A DNA stretch of 64,000 nucleotides from an uncultured Pelagibacteraceae bacterium (GTDB lineage Bacteria > Pseudomonadota > Alphaproteobacteria > Pelagibacterales > Pelagibacteraceae): the NCBI GenBank assembly GCA_902562205.1, contig CACESO010000001.1, positions 62,001 to 126,000 of the forward strand, in the 5' to 3' direction. The position numbers and the translations under genes are program-made. Position 1 is the first letter of the stretch, and every line of letters starts with the position of its first letter. Under the pieces are notes generated by a model. It had not been told where the DNA came from. It saw nothing but the letters and a program-made list of their open reading frames with translations, and made no database searches. This document shows positions 38,107 through 49,614 of the stretch, one piece after another.

Positions 38107-38349
38107 ATGTCAAAGTCTAAATTTATCATTGAAAAATTTGCAAAATTATTTGAACAAGGAATTATATCTTATAAAGATTTAAGTGAAGAAATCGTGAATA
38201 TTGTAAAATCTCAAAGGGACGAGATTGTTTTAAGGATGAAGATTTCTACCAAAGAGGAAACTGAGGTATTAATCAAACGAATAGAAAAATTAGAAAAGGA
38301 AATCAAAACTTTAAAGTCAAAAAAAATTAAAAAGGTAAAGAGATCTTAA
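38107..38349 (+). CDS. UbiK-like accessory factor (BMFP domain)
   Basis: The 80-residue protein is helical and charged, ending in a coiled coil with IEKLEKEIKTLKSKK. Size, helix pattern (FAKLFEQG, QRDEIVLRMKISTKEETEVL) and its place divergent from lgt match the BMFP/UbiK group, which assists ubiquinone synthesis and binds membranes. The ATG is preceded by a run of 12 A bases and no Shine-Dalgarno. Its last 23 bases overlap the end of the kinase gene on the other strand. Confidence 0.75.
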   Translation: MSKSKFIIEKFAKLFEQGIISYKDLSEEIVNIVKSQRDEIVLRMKISTKEETEVLIKRIEKLEKEIKTLKSKKIKKVKRS

Positions 38350-39640
38350 CCCTTAATCCGCCAAGACTAGATTTATCCAATGTAATACTACCCCCGTGGG
38401 ATCTCACTACATCTGATGAGATTGATAGACCCAAGCCAACACTAGACTTAGAATCACCTCTTCCCTTATTAATTTTATAAAATGGTTTAAAAACATTTTC
38501 ATATTCACTTTCAGCTATTCCAGGACCGTCATCATCAACAGTAATTATCAAGCTTTTATGAATCTTTTTTAAATTTATTAAAACTTTATTTGAGTATTTA
38601 AGAGAGTTATTAATTAAGTTATCTATACATCTATTTATTAAACTTTTTCTTCCATTAAAAAAAATCTCTTGCTCTATATTAGTAGTAATATTGTTATTCT
38701 CATATTTCATAATTGAATGATTAAGTAATTTTGAAATATCAAAAAGTTCAGTTTTTTCCGATGACGTAGAGCTAGTAAATTGAAGGTATTCATTTAACAT
38801 TTTTTCCATATCCTCAACATCTTCAGATAATTTACGTGAAATCTTTTCGTCTTTAATAAGAGCTAGTTGAAGTTTAATTCTAGTGAGTGGAGTTCTCAAG
38901 TCATGGCTTATACCTGAAAGCATTTCAGATCTTTGGTTTAAGTGTCTCAATATTCTCTTTCTCATTCTCTCAAACTCAAAACCAGCTTGTCTTATCTCCA
39001 GAGCACCCGAGGGTCTAAACTCCTCAACATCTTCACCTCTGCCAAATTTTTCTGATGCTTTTGCTAAATTAATTATTGGGCGAGTTTGATTTTTTAAGAA
39101 GATTAAAGCGATTGTAATTAACAAAAATGCTGGGAATGTTATCCATAACGCAAATAATCTGGCTGATGTGTTAGTAACTCTATTCTTTGGAATTAAAAAT
39201 TCAAAATAACCATTAAGATATTCAATCTTCAACTCAATTAATTCTTTATATGTAGTTGTATCAAACCAATAATTTTTAAATTTATTTTTCAATTCTCTTC
39301 TCAGAGTTCTATCCATGGGACTAAACCATCTTTCCATATCTGTTTCTGGAATATCCCCAAATGTCTGAAACTTCACATTAAAATTATGATGTTCTTTAAA
39401 TAGTTTAATCAAATTATCTTTTTCATATTCCTCATTTTCGTATGCATCTATAAAAAATTTAATTTCACCTACTAAAGCCCTGGTCATTCCTTTATTAGTT
39501 TTAATCCAAAGGCTATCAAAAAAAACAATCGATATAATAATTTGTAATATTATTATTGGTGTAGCTACAATTAGTAATGCTCTATAAAAAAGTCTTTTTG
39601 GAAGTAACTTTTTGATATAACTACTCAACCCAGAGAACAT
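38327..39640 (-). CDS. EnvZ-type sensor histidine kinase
   Basis: Membrane histidine kinase paired with the upstream response regulator. The 437-residue protein has a first helix (about 17-38), a periplasmic sensor of about 130 residues, a second helix (about 165-185), a HAMP domain, the H box MLSGISHDLRTPLTRIKLQL, the N box INRCIDNLINNSLKYS, DDGPGI and VGLGLSISSDVV. The frame opens at 39694, but the ATG at 39640 begins just before the first helix and overlaps the regulator by 20 bases, so I use it. The sensed signal is unknown. Confidence 0.9.
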   Translation of the reverse strand: MFSGLSSYIKKLLPKRLFYRALLIVATPIIILQIIISIVFFDSLWIKTNKGMTRALVGEIKFFIDAYENEEYEKDNLIKLFKEHHNFNVKFQTFGDIPETDMERWFSPMDRTLRRELKNKFKNYWFDTTTYKELIELKIEYLNGYFEFLIPKNRVTNTSARLFALWITFPAFLLITIALIFLKNQTRPIINLAKASEKFGRGEDVEEFRPSGALEIRQAGFEFERMRKRILRHLNQRSEMLSGISHDLRTPLTRIKLQLALIKDEKISRKLSEDVEDMEKMLNEYLQFTSSTSSEKTELFDISKLLNHSIMKYENNNITTNIEQEIFFNGRKSLINRCIDNLINNSLKYSNKVLINLKKIHKSLIITVDDDGPGIAESEYENVFKPFYKINKGRGDSKSSVGLGLSISSDVVRSHGGSITLDKSSLGGLRVKISLPF

Positions 39641-40298
39641 AGCCTGAACCTCTAATTGTTTGTAAGTATTTTGGATTTTTTGGATTTGTCTCAATTTTTT
39701 TTCTGAGCCTAGTAATAATTACATCAATTGATCTTTCTTTATCGATTTTAATTAAATTACCAATATCAATTCTTGAAAATACTTTACCAGGATTGTTTAT
39801 CATTTTTTCTAAAATAGTTTTTTCAGTATTGTTAATTTTAAAATTACTATTTTGATTGGTAATCATCAACTTATTTAAATCTATTTTAATTGAGCCAAAT
39901 TCTAGGACGTGTTTAAGATTAATTTTTTTAGTTTTTTTTAAGATATTATTAATCCTTAATAAAAGCTCCTTAGGCTCAAAAGGTTTGGGCAAATAATCAT
40001 CTGCACCTGTTTCTAACCCCTCAACTCTTTCACTCGCTTCTCCTTTAGCTGTAAGCAAAATGATTGGTGCGTTTAAATTATTTTTATTTTCAGAAATAAA
40101 TTCTAACCCGCTTTTACCAGGCATCATTATATCCAAGACTAAAAGATCAAATTTTATAATTGAAATCTTTTCTTTTGCTTCCAATGCGTTTGAAGCAGTA
40201 TTAACTAGATACCCGTTTTCATTTAAAAATTGTTTAAGTAATGACCTTATTCCTTCGTCGTCATCTACTACTAAAATATGTGATTTAAAATTTTCCAT
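39621..40298 (-). CDS. OmpR-family response regulator, PetR-like by context
   Basis: The 225-residue protein has a receiver domain (DDDEG acidic pair, phospho-Asp in LLVLDIMMPG, Lys in LPKPFEPKE) and a winged-helix DNA-binding domain ending ITRLRKKIETNPKNPKYLQTIRGSGYVL. It lies between a MarR gene (14-base overlap) and a kinase. In Rhodobacter the pair petP (MarR type) and petR (OmpR type) stands next to the bc1 operon and is needed for its function; the same pair lies here about 8 kb from petABC. The family is certain, the PetR equivalence is inferred. Confidence 0.88.
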   Translation of the reverse strand: MENFKSHILVVDDDEGIRSLLKQFLNENGYLVNTASNALEAKEKISIIKFDLLVLDIMMPGKSGLEFISENKNNLNAPIILLTAKGEASERVEGLETGADDYLPKPFEPKELLLRINNILKKTKKINLKHVLEFGSIKIDLNKLMITNQNSNFKINNTEKTILEKMINNPGKVFSRIDIGNLIKIDKERSIDVIITRLRKKIETNPKNPKYLQTIRGSGYVLWVE

Positions 40299-40728
40299 CG
40301 ATTATTCTTTTTAAAACTATTTCAAAATTTATCACTTCTTTCGAACTTGAGTTAAGTAATGCTTTATAAATCCTTTTTTTTTGGGATAAAAAAATTTCAT
40401 CAAATATTTTCTTACCTTTATCATTTAAAAAAATATGTTTTACTCTTGTGTCCTTAGTATCCTTTTTAAATTCAAGATAATTTAATTTTTTTAAATCATT
40501 TATAACTCTATTTAAACTTTGTTTTGTTACGTTTAGCTTGTTAAGCAATTGAGTAATAGTTATCCCATCGTAAAATGATATCAAATGCAGAGCTTTATGA
40601 TGAGCAGTTCCTAAATTGTATTTTTTAAGTACTTTTTTTGAATCATTAAATGTTTCCCTGTAACCAACAAAGATTTTTTCAATAAAACCTTTTAATTGTT
40701 CATCTTTTAGGTAAAGAAGATTTTTCAT
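40285..40728 (-). CDS. MarR-family regulator, PetP-like by context
   Basis: The 147-residue protein has the MarR winged helix: LGTAHHKALHLISFYDGITITQLLNKLNVTKQSLNRVINDLKKLNYLEF, then the wing DTKDTRVKHIFLNDKG. It is first in the MarR-OmpR-kinase operon and divergent from ilvE. The MarR-plus-OmpR arrangement is that of petP-petR of purple non-sulfur bacteria. The ligand and targets cannot be read from the sequence. Confidence 0.85.
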   Translation of the reverse strand: MKNLLYLKDEQLKGFIEKIFVGYRETFNDSKKVLKKYNLGTAHHKALHLISFYDGITITQLLNKLNVTKQSLNRVINDLKKLNYLEFKKDTKDTRVKHIFLNDKGKKIFDEIFLSQKKRIYKALLNSSSKEVINFEIVLKRIIDGKF

Positions 40729-40743
40729 AATTGGTAAGTTTTA

Positions 40744-40772
40744 TTGACATATTATATATAGGAATATATTTT
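40744..40772 (+). promoter_or_regulatory. Probable ilvE promoter with dyad-like element
   Basis: A consensus TTGACA (40744-40749) is followed after 17 bases by TATTTT (40767-40772), or after 15 by TATATT. Transcription would start about 15 bases before the ilvE ATG. The spacer holds TATTATATA-TAGG-AATATATTT (40750-40771), an imperfect dyad with the same left half as the perfect dyad before petA. As the MarR gene diverges from here, it may be an autoregulatory operator; in such A/T-rich DNA chance is a real alternative. Confidence 0.5.
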
Positions 40773-40793
40773 TTATAAATAAATCTTTTTAAT

Positions 40794-41675
40794 ATGATTC
40801 CTTACGATAAAAGAGACGGTAAAATATGGTACAATTCAGACTTAGTTGATTGGTCTGATGTAAAGCTCCATGTTTTAAGTCATGGTTTACATTATGGAAG
40901 TTGTGTATTTGAAGGTGAGAGAGTTTATGATGGAAATATTTTTAAACTTGAGGAACATACTTCAAGATTTTTTTATTCTGCAAAAAGAATGGGTTTTGAA
41001 ATCCCTTATTCTGAAAGCGAAATAAATATCGCAACAAAAAAAATTGTATCAGCTCAAAATGTAAAAAATGGTTATGTGAGACCAGTGGCTTGGAGAGGAA
41101 GCGAGATGATGGCAATATCAGCTCAACAAACAAAAATTCATGTAGCCATTGCAACTTGGGAGTGGGGATCTTATTTCGACCCTAAACTTAAAACTGAAGG
41201 TATTAAATTAAATATATCAAATTGGAGAAGACCTTCTCCTGACTCTATACCATGGGATACAAAAGCCTCAGGACTTTATATGATTTGCACTTTGTCAAAA
41301 CACGAAGCAGAAAGACAAGGCTATACAGATTCTCTAATGTTGGATCACGAGGGAAATGTTGCAGAAGCAACTGGTGCAAATATTTTTTTCAAGGATACTA
41401 AAGGGGAACTACATACTCCAGTACCAGACTCATTCTTGGATGGAATTACTAGAAGAACTGTGATTGAAATTGCAAAATCCAAAAATATCAAAGTAATTGA
41501 GAGAAAAATCTCACCCAAAGAACTAAAAGATTTTGTTGGATGCTTCTTAACGGGTACCGCAGCAGAGGTAACACCTGTTTCGAAAATATCAAATTATTCT
41601 TTTAAAGTTTGCAAAACAATAATGGATTTATCAGATAGTTATCAATCTTTCGTTAGAAAAAAAATTGCAGCTTAA
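40794..41675 (+). CDS. ilvE: Branched-chain amino acid aminotransferase
   Basis: Fold-type IV PLP enzyme for Val, Leu and Ile. The 293-residue protein has HGLHYGSCVFEGERVY, the PLP lysine in IPWDTKASGLYMICTLSK (about residue 157), and AEATGANIFF, LDGITRRTVIEIA and CFLTGTAAEVTPV, all typical of IlvE. Its stop codon directly abuts the pgsA stop on the other strand, leaving no room for a terminator. Confidence 0.95.
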   Translation: MIPYDKRDGKIWYNSDLVDWSDVKLHVLSHGLHYGSCVFEGERVYDGNIFKLEEHTSRFFYSAKRMGFEIPYSESEINIATKKIVSAQNVKNGYVRPVAWRGSEMMAISAQQTKIHVAIATWEWGSYFDPKLKTEGIKLNISNWRRPSPDSIPWDTKASGLYMICTLSKHEAERQGYTDSLMLDHEGNVAEATGANIFFKDTKGELHTPVPDSFLDGITRRTVIEIAKSKNIKVIERKISPKELKDFVGCFLTGTAAEVTPVSKISNYSFKVCKTIMDLSDSYQSFVRKKIAA

Positions 41676-42257
41676 CTATTTGTTGTCTTCTGATATTGCA
41701 TGATCAATACCTTTTCTTAAATAGTCATAAGCTGTATATAAAGTAAGAAAAGCTGAAAGCCATAATAAGATAATGCCAATAGTTTGAGCGTTATAATCTT
41801 GAAAATTAAAAATTTTATTTCCAGTCTCTCCAGTTAAAAGTAAAGATATTGAAAACATCTGTAAGAAAGTTTTTAATTTAGCTAATCCTGATACTGGCAA
41901 ATTCACTTGTCCTTTTGCTAAAAATTCTCTTAAACCAGAAATTAAAATTTCTCGAGTTAAAATAATTATTGCAGCTATTACTTCGTAATTTTTTATAGTC
42001 CCATCCATTACAAGTAAAATCAAAGCAGTTGCTACAATGATTTTATCAGCGATAGGATCTAAAAGTTCTCCAAGCTTTGATTCTTCTTTATATAGTCTAG
42101 CAAGTAAGCCGTCTAAGAAATCAGTGAAAGATGCAACAACAAATAAAGTGAATGGTATAATGTCCCCATAAAATCCTGGTAAATAAAATGCTAAAACAAA
42201 AAAGGGCACTATTATTATTCGGCCGATTGTTAAGTAATTAGGGAATTTAATTTTCAT
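41676..42257 (-). CDS. pgsA: CDP-diacylglycerol-glycerol-3-phosphate 3-phosphatidyltransferase
   Basis: Makes phosphatidylglycerol phosphate. The 193-residue membrane protein has the CDP-alcohol phosphotransferase signature [24 protein letters not shown] (about 48-71) and starts [28 protein letters not shown] is also typical of PgsA. It overlaps uvrC by four bases; this uvrC-pgsA pair is common in proteobacteria. Confidence 0.95.
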   Translation of the reverse strand: MKIKFPNYLTIGRIIIVPFFVLAFYLPGFYGDIIPFTLFVVASFTDFLDGLLARLYKEESKLGELLDPIADKIIVATALILLVMDGTIKNYEVIAAIIILTREILISGLREFLAKGQVNLPVSGLAKLKTFLQMFSISLLLTGETGNKIFNFQDYNAQTIGIILLWLSAFLTLYTAYDYLRKGIDHAISEDNK

Positions 42258-44089
42258 TCGTGAAAGAAATTATATATCTTTTTTGCAACTTTTTCCTCAA
42301 CTCCTTCCACTGACTTAATCTCGTCCAAACTTGCAGATTCCACTGATCTTGCTGAACCAAAATGGTTAAGCAAAGCTCTTTTTCTAATTGATCCTATACC
42401 TTCTATTTGATCCAATAAAGATTTACTTATACCTTTTTTTCTTCTAGCTCTGTGAGCGCTAATCGCAAATCTGTGAGACTCGTCCCTTATTCTTTGAAGA
42501 AAAAATAGAGTAGGGTCATTTTTTGAAAACTTGTACTCTTTTCCATTATGAAAAAAAGTTTCATTACCACTATTTCTAAACTTCCCTTTAGCAATCGCTA
42601 TTAATGGAATATCATGAAGTCCAAGTTCATTTAATGTCTCTCTTGCTACTGAATATTGACCTTTTCCTCCATCAACAAAAATAAGATCAGGAAATGAAAG
42701 ATGACCTTCTTTTTCTTGCACTGCTTTTTTGAATCTTCTTGTTAGTACTTCTTTCATCATACCATAATCGTCTTGTTCATTTTTCTTCATTTTTATATTA
42801 AATTTCCTGTATCTTTTTTTAATAAATCCCTCATCTCCATAAGAAATTAATGCTCCAACACTATTTGTTCCTTGAATATGACTATTGTCGTAAACTTCAA
42901 TAAGATTAATATTTGTTTCTAAATTAAATTTAGCTACAACCGACTCAAATAGCTCTCTGTTATTTTGAGTTTCATGAAGCTTTCTATTTAAACTATCTTT
43001 TGCATTTTTAATTGCTTGATTAATTACTTTTAACTTAGAACCTTTTTTGGCTACTGAAATATTCACTTGTTTACCCTCTTTTTGTGAAAGCGTCTGCTCT
43101 ATCAAAATTTTCTCTTTAATTTCTTGGGATAAAATAATTGAGGATGGGACACTTTTATTTTCATAAAATTGTGAAACAAAAGAATTTAAAATATTGCCTA
43201 AATTTTCATCAGGATCATGTTTTGGAAAAAAAGCTTGATTACCCCAATTTTGTTTAGATCTGTAAAAGAATACTTGTATACAAGTTTGTCCAGACTCTTT
43301 ATATGCTGCTATGACATCAGCTTCAACTAAGTTTGCTTCATTTATCCTTTGAGATGATTGAATTATGTTAAGCGATTTTATTCTATCTCTTAAAATTCCT
43401 GCTTTCTCAAAATCAAGACTCTCGCTAGCTTTTTCCATTTGATCAGATAAATTTTTTTGTATCTTTCTTGATTTACCGGAGACAAACTCAATAGCATCAT
43501 CAACTGTTCTCTTGTATTCACTTTCGTCAATATAACCAACACAAGGACCCGAGCATCTTTTGATCTGATATAAAATACAAGGTCGCTCTCTATTTTTAAA
43601 AACAGTATCATCACAAACTCTAAGATGGAATATTTTTTGGATCATTTTTATAGTCCAGTTAGCAGATCCGGCAGATGCAAAAGGACCAAAATAAAAACCT
43701 TCCTTAGTTTTTTTACCTCTATGTCTTTTTATTTGAGACCACTTGTCTTTATTGCCTATAAAAATAAATGGAAAAGATTTGTCGTCTCTTAGTAAAATAT
43801 TAAACTTTGGTTTGTGTTTTTTAATTAGATTAGCTTCAAGAAGTAGAGCCTCACTTTCATTTGATGTAGTTGTAATCTCAATTTTTCGTGTTTGAGATAG
43901 CATTCTCTCAGTTCTAATAATATGATTTTTTTCCGATACATAACTTTTGAGTCTGTTAGGCAGGTTTTTTGCTTTACCAACATAAAGAATTTGATCTTTA
44001 TCACTCAGCATTTTGTAAACACCTGGAAGCTTTGGAATTAAAGGCAACTCTTTCTTTATGATTTCTTTTCCAATTTCAGAACTAATCAT
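42254..44089 (-). CDS. uvrC: Excinuclease ABC subunit C
   Basis: Nuclease that makes both incisions in nucleotide excision repair. The protein (about 611 residues) has the GIY-YIG domain ([23 protein letters not shown]), a UVR helix, the RNase H-like nuclease with [16 protein letters not shown] and FVDGGKGQY, and C-terminal helix-hairpin-helix pairs with [18 protein letters not shown]. The frame opens at a TTG at 44119, but the ATG at 44089 overlaps the folB stop as ATGATTAG and fits the family. uvrB lies three genes upstream. Confidence 0.95.
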   Translation of the reverse strand: MISSEIGKEIIKKELPLIPKLPGVYKMLSDKDQILYVGKAKNLPNRLKSYVSEKNHIIRTERMLSQTRKIEITTTSNESEALLLEANLIKKHKPKFNILLRDDKSFPFIFIGNKDKWSQIKRHRGKKTKEGFYFGPFASAGSANWTIKMIQKIFHLRVCDDTVFKNRERPCILYQIKRCSGPCVGYIDESEYKRTVDDAIEFVSGKSRKIQKNLSDQMEKASESLDFEKAGILRDRIKSLNIIQSSQRINEANLVEADVIAAYKESGQTCIQVFFYRSKQNWGNQAFFPKHDPDENLGNILNSFVSQFYENKSVPSSIILSQEIKEKILIEQTLSQKEGKQVNISVAKKGSKLKVINQAIKNAKDSLNRKLHETQNNRELFESVVAKFNLETNINLIEVYDNSHIQGTNSVGALISYGDEGFIKKRYRKFNIKMKKNEQDDYGMMKEVLTRRFKKAVQEKEGHLSFPDLIFVDGGKGQYSVARETLNELGLHDIPLIAIAKGKFRNSGNETFFHNGKEYKFSKNDPTLFFLQRIRDESHRFAISAHRARRKKGISKSLLDQIEGIGSIRKRALLNHFGSARSVESASLDEIKSVEGVEEKVAKKIYNFFHE

Positions 44090-44501
44090 GACTTCTTTTT
44101 TTTGAGATTTGTATACCAACAGAAGAGCAATCTCTCATTATCTCGAGTTTTTCTATTTGAAGGCTTATTTTATCTATTCTTTTATCTTTAAAAAGTTCGT
44201 CAAAAACATCTTCTGCCAATGTTTCAAGAAAATTGTAATGTTTTTTTTTAACAAGTTTTTTAATTAATCTTACAACTTTTGCGTAATTTACAATTGATTT
44301 GATGTCCTTATCACTTGATGGTTTTTTATCTACATAATCTATTTCAAGTGAAAATTTTACCTTTTGTTTTTTTTCTTTTTCAAAGTCAAAATACCCAATT
44401 TTAAGATCTAGTAGTAATTCTTTTATAAGAACTTTTTTTTCATAATTAAAAAGCTTTTTAGTTTTATTAATTTTTACTATTTTTAAATTACTTCTTTTCA
44501 T
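44082..44501 (-). CDS. folB: Dihydroneopterin aldolase family protein
   Basis: Folate pathway enzyme that cleaves dihydroneopterin. The 139-residue protein has the family pattern [23 protein letters not shown] at the start of the fold, [19 protein letters not shown], and [14 protein letters not shown] with the catalytic Glu; the C-terminal strand VGIQISK follows. It overlaps the FolM-like reductase upstream by four bases, which supports pterin metabolism. Confidence 0.87.
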   Translation of the reverse strand: MKRSNLKIVKINKTKKLFNYEKKVLIKELLLDLKIGYFDFEKEKKQKVKFSLEIDYVDKKPSSDKDIKSIVNYAKVVRLIKKLVKKKHYNFLETLAEDVFDELFKDKRIDKISLQIEKLEIMRDCSSVGIQISKKRSHD

Positions 44502-45253
44502 TCCTTACCTTTCAAGACATCTGGCGTTTGCCAGTTTAAGCTTTGACCACTATCGATTGAAATTACTTGCCCTGTAATAGATCTATTTTTGATAAAAAAG
44601 TCAACAGCACTACATATTTCTTCCACGTCTACTTGTTTTTTTAAAAGGGTTGAGAGATATTGTCGTCTAAAGTGACCTTTTGATTGTCTTTTATTTTTAA
44701 TCGTTGGTCCAGGCGCTATTCCATTAACTCTTACACGAGGCGCAAGACTCATGGCACTAGTTTTAGTTAAAGTATAAAGACCTGTTTTACTTAAAGTATA
44801 TGAAAAAAAAAATGGGGTAAGTTTAAAAACTCTTTGATCAATTATGTTTATTATGTTGTTATTTTTTCCTTTTATATTTTTTCCAAATTCTCTCGATAAT
44901 ATTGCTGGAGCTTTAAGATTAATAGATAAATGTTTTTCCCAACTACTTGAATTGAAATTTTCTAGTTTATCGTTCTCAAAAATTGATGCATTATTTATCA
45001 AACAATCAAAGTATTTTAGTTTCGATTTTGCAAATTTTACTATCTTATTTACATCTTTTTCTTTTCCCAAATCACCCTTAACAAGATAAACCTTTGATCC
45101 TGTTTTTATTAGTTCTTTTTTTAAATTTTCAGCTTTCGATTTTGATTTATTATAATGAATGACTATATCTTTATTAATTCCAGATAAACTTCTAGCGATT
45201 GCGGCACCAATTCTAGTTGCCCCACCAGTAATAATTATTTTTTGTGCTTCCAC
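44498..45253 (-). CDS. SDR-family reductase, FolM/pteridine-reductase-like
   Basis: Short-chain dehydrogenase of 251 residues. NAD(P) binding is seen in [17 protein letters not shown], followed by [12 protein letters not shown] whose basic residues suggest [14 protein letters not shown] and the catalytic [12 protein letters not shown] are present, and PGPTIKN precedes a flexible loop. The GGATRIG start and the neighbour folB are typical of FolM-type dihydropteridine reductases; other SDR substrates remain possible. It overlaps the uvrB 3' end by 19 bases. Confidence 0.82.
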   Translation of the reverse strand: MEAQKIIITGGATRIGAAIARSLSGINKDIVIHYNKSKSKAENLKKELIKTGSKVYLVKGDLGKEKDVNKIVKFAKSKLKYFDCLINNASIFENDKLENFNSSSWEKHLSINLKAPAILSREFGKNIKGKNNNIINIIDQRVFKLTPFFFSYTLSKTGLYTLTKTSAMSLAPRVRVNGIAPGPTIKNKRQSKGHFRRQYLSTLLKKQVDVEEICSAVDFFIKNRSITGQVISIDSGQSLNWQTPDVLKGKE

Positions 45254-47409
45254 TTTTTATCTCTTTTTTTAGTTACCTTTGTTCCTGGCATTCCCAGAGT
45301 GGATCTACCTTTAGGATAAAGCTTATTTTTTACATCATATTGTCTTATTTTAGGATTTAAAGTAATTTCAAGTTCAGTACTTTCTAATTTTCTAATTTCA
45401 TCTCTTAATTTAGCTGCTTCTTCAAACTCTAAATTAGATGCGGCATCTTTCATTTTTTTATTTAAACCCTTCAAGTGTTTTTTTAAATTGCCACCTATAT
45501 TTGATCCCTCACTAATTTTTACGTAATCTTTTTCGTAAACACTTTCTAAAATATCGCTTATTTCTTTTTTAATTGATTTAGCGTCAATTTTATTTTTTTT
45601 GTTATAATCTAATTGAATTTCTCTCCTTCTTTTTGTTTCCAGTATTGCTTTTTTAATACTTTTTGTTTCTTTATCTGCATATAAGATTACTTTCCCTTCG
45701 ACATTTCTTGCAGCCCTTCCAATTGTTTGAATTAAAGATGTTTCAGATCTTAGAAACCCTTCTTTATCTGCATCTAAAATACCAACCAATGCACATTCAG
45801 GTATATCAAGCCCTTCTCTTAATAAGTTAATTCCAACCAAAACATCAAAAACACCCATGCGAAGATCCCGCATAATTTCTATCCTTTCAAGTGTGTCAAT
45901 ATCTGAATGGAGATACCTAACTTTAATTCCATTCTCATGAAGATACTCAGTCAAATCCTCTGCCATTTTTTTTGTTAAAGTGGTAACTAGAACTCTATAA
46001 TTCTTTTCAACAACTTTTTTACACTCGTGCATTAAATCATCTACCTGATTTTTTGCTGGTCTTACCTCTACCTCTGGATCAATTAATCCAGTGGGTCTAA
46101 TAACTTGGTCTATGTATTTACCTTTTGTCTGCTCTAGTTCCCACGGTCCTGGGGTTGCTGAAACAAAGATTGTTTGTGTTCTCATTAAATCCCATTCTTC
46201 AAATTTTAATGGCCTATTATCCATACACGAAGGTAATCTGAATCCATATTCAGCAAGTGTACTTTTTCTTGATCTATCTCCTTTATACATCCCATTTAAT
46301 TGAGGTACTGTTACATGAGACTCGTCAACAAATATAATTGCATTATCTGGAAAGTACTCGAATAGAGTCGGTGGAGGTTCACCCGGTTTTCTACCAGATA
46401 AAAATCTTGAATAGTTCTCAATTCCCGCGCAAGATCCAGTAGCCTCTATCATTTCTAAGTCAAACTTTGTTCTCTCCTCTAGTCTTTGTGCCTCTAATAA
46501 CTTATTTTCAGATTTATGTTTTTTAAGAGTAAGCTCCAATTCTTTTCGGATATTTATCACTGCCTGCTCTACAGTAGGCTTTGGTGTAATGTAGTGACTG
46601 TTTGCATAAACTTTTATTAAGTTTAAATCTCTGACCTTATCACCGGTCAAAGGATCAAACTCTTCTATTTGTTCAAGTTTATTTCCAAAGAGACTTATTC
46701 TCCAGGCTCTATCTTCTAGATGTGAAGGAAAAACTTCAAGATTTTCACCCCTTACTCTAAAAGTGCCTCGATAAAAGTTTTGATCATTCCTTTTGTATTG
46801 TAAAGCAACAAAAGACTTAATAATTTGTTCTCTGTTATATTCATAATTTTTTTGGAGCGTCAGTGTCATTTTACTATAAGCTTCAACGGAACCTAATCCG
46901 TAAATACACGACACACTCGCAACAATAAGTACGTCATCTCTTTCTAGTAAAGATCTTGTTGCAGAGTGACGCATTCTATCAATCTGTTCATTTATTGAAG
47001 CTTCTTTTTCGATATATGTATCTGACCTTGGCACATATGCTTCAGGAGTATAATAGTCATAATATGAAACAAAATACTCCACAGCATTTTCAGGAAAAAA
47101 AGTTTTCATTTCGCCGTAAAGTTGAGCAGCTAATGTTTTGTTTGGAGCTAATATTAAAGCTGGTCTATTCGTAGCTTCAATAACTTTTGCCATTGTGAAA
47201 GTTTTACCTGATCCCGTAACCCCCAATAAAACTTGATTAAATTGTTCTTTATTAGCCCCAGAGACCAGTTTTTTAATTGCTTCTGGTTGATCACCCGCGG
47301 GTGTAAAATTTGAAATTATTTTAAACTTCTTACCTCCCTCAAGTTTTCCACTGATTTGTGGTTTTTTTCCCTCTAAATCGGTAATTAAATCTTGATATGT
47401 ATTTTGCAT
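45235..47409 (-). CDS. uvrB: Excinuclease ABC subunit B
   Basis: Damage-verifying helicase-like subunit. The 724-residue protein has Walker [18 protein letters not shown], the beta-hairpin region [24 protein letters not shown]-box-like [34 protein letters not shown], and a C-terminal UVR helix ([31 protein letters not shown]) that pairs with UvrC. A Lys-rich tail ends the protein. It diverges from aspC with 36 bases between. Confidence 0.97.
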   Translation of the reverse strand: MQNTYQDLITDLEGKKPQISGKLEGGKKFKIISNFTPAGDQPEAIKKLVSGANKEQFNQVLLGVTGSGKTFTMAKVIEATNRPALILAPNKTLAAQLYGEMKTFFPENAVEYFVSYYDYYTPEAYVPRSDTYIEKEASINEQIDRMRHSATRSLLERDDVLIVASVSCIYGLGSVEAYSKMTLTLQKNYEYNREQIIKSFVALQYKRNDQNFYRGTFRVRGENLEVFPSHLEDRAWRISLFGNKLEQIEEFDPLTGDKVRDLNLIKVYANSHYITPKPTVEQAVINIRKELELTLKKHKSENKLLEAQRLEERTKFDLEMIEATGSCAGIENYSRFLSGRKPGEPPPTLFEYFPDNAIIFVDESHVTVPQLNGMYKGDRSRKSTLAEYGFRLPSCMDNRPLKFEEWDLMRTQTIFVSATPGPWELEQTKGKYIDQVIRPTGLIDPEVEVRPAKNQVDDLMHECKKVVEKNYRVLVTTLTKKMAEDLTEYLHENGIKVRYLHSDIDTLERIEIMRDLRMGVFDVLVGINLLREGLDIPECALVGILDADKEGFLRSETSLIQTIGRAARNVEGKVILYADKETKSIKKAILETKRRREIQLDYNKKNKIDAKSIKKEISDILESVYEKDYVKISEGSNIGGNLKKHLKGLNKKMKDAASNLEFEEAAKLRDEIRKLESTELEITLNPKIRQYDVKNKLYPKGRSTLGMPGTKVTKKRDKKWKHKK

Positions 47410-47433
47410 ATATTAAACAAAGTAATAAAATAA

Positions 47434-48645
<1,212 letters not shown>

Positions 48646-48648
48646 TAT

Positions 48649-49593
48649 TTAACTTGCCAGGTATTTTTCAGCCTCTAAAGCAGCCATACATCCCATACCT
48701 GCCGCTGTAACAGCTTGTCTAAAAATTTTGTCTTTCACATCGCCAGCAGCAAATATTCCTGGAACATTTGTTTCTGTGGAGTCAGGCTTTGTAATCAAAT
48801 AACCCTCCTTATCCATTTTTAATTGATCTTTAAACAGTTGAGTTGCAGGATCATGACCAATGGCAATAAATAATCCATCTATTTTTAAATCACTTATGTT
48901 GTTATTCTTAACATTTTTGATTTTTAAGCCTTTAACATTTTTAGGGTTTTCATCTCCTACAATTTCTTCAACGACTGAGTCCCAAATAATTTCAATTTTT
49001 TTGTTATCCATGAGTTTTTTTTGAAGCATTTTTTCTGCCCGTAACTTATCTCTTCTATGTATTAGTTTTACTTTTGATGCAAATTTTGTGAGAAACATTG
49101 CTTCTTCAACGGCAGCATTTCCACCCCCAACTACCGCAACAGTTTTTTCTTTAAAAAAGAAACCGTCACATGTAGCACATGCAGAAACTCCAAAGCCTCT
49201 AAATTTTTTTTCAGACTCGAGATTTAACCATCTTGCTTGAGCTCCTGTGGAAATGATAATTGAATCTGCAGTATATTTTTTACCACTTTCACCAATAGCT
49301 TCAAAAGGCTTAGACTTAAAATTAACAGATGAAATATGATCTTCAATCATTTCAGTTCCAACAGCTTTAGCTTGATCCTTCATTTGGTCCATCAGCCAAG
49401 GCCCTTGAATTACTTTTGCAAATCCAGGATAATTCTCAACATCTGTAGTTGTAGTTAATTGTCCACCAGGTTCCATTCCATGAACTAAAATTGGATTCAA
49501 CATAGCTCTTGCAGCATAAACTGCTGCGGTATATCCGGCTGGGCCAGACCCAATTATTAACACTTTTGTGTGTTTAGTTAGATTTTGATTCAT
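48649..49593 (-). CDS. trxB: Thioredoxin reductase
   Basis: FAD enzyme reducing thioredoxin with NADPH. The 314-residue protein has IIGSGPAGYTAAVYAARA (FAD), the redox pair in ACATCDGFFF (about 136-139), AVVGGGNAAVEEAMFL (NADPH) and FAAGDVKDKIFRQAVTAAGMGCMAALEAE. It diverges from the ELM1-like gene with only 21 bases between start codons. Confidence 0.96.
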   Translation of the reverse strand: MNQNLTKHTKVLIIGSGPAGYTAAVYAARAMLNPILVHGMEPGGQLTTTTDVENYPGFAKVIQGPWLMDQMKDQAKAVGTEMIEDHISSVNFKSKPFEAIGESGKKYTADSIIISTGAQARWLNLESEKKFRGFGVSACATCDGFFFKEKTVAVVGGGNAAVEEAMFLTKFASKVKLIHRRDKLRAEKMLQKKLMDNKKIEIIWDSVVEEIVGDENPKNVKGLKIKNVKNNNISDLKIDGLFIAIGHDPATQLFKDQLKMDKEGYLITKPDSTETNVPGIFAAGDVKDKIFRQAVTAAGMGCMAALEAEKYLAS

Positions 49594-49614
49594 ATAAAAG
49601 CTATATAGTAATTT

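Noticed and set aside
39641-39694. Upstream start for the histidine kinase
   Set aside because: It would add 18 residues encoded entirely inside the response regulator; the ATG at 39640 directly precedes the first membrane helix.
44090-44119. TTG start for uvrC
   Set aside because: The ATG at 44089 gives a usual N-terminus and an eight-base overlap with folB; the TTG form adds ten residues inside folB.
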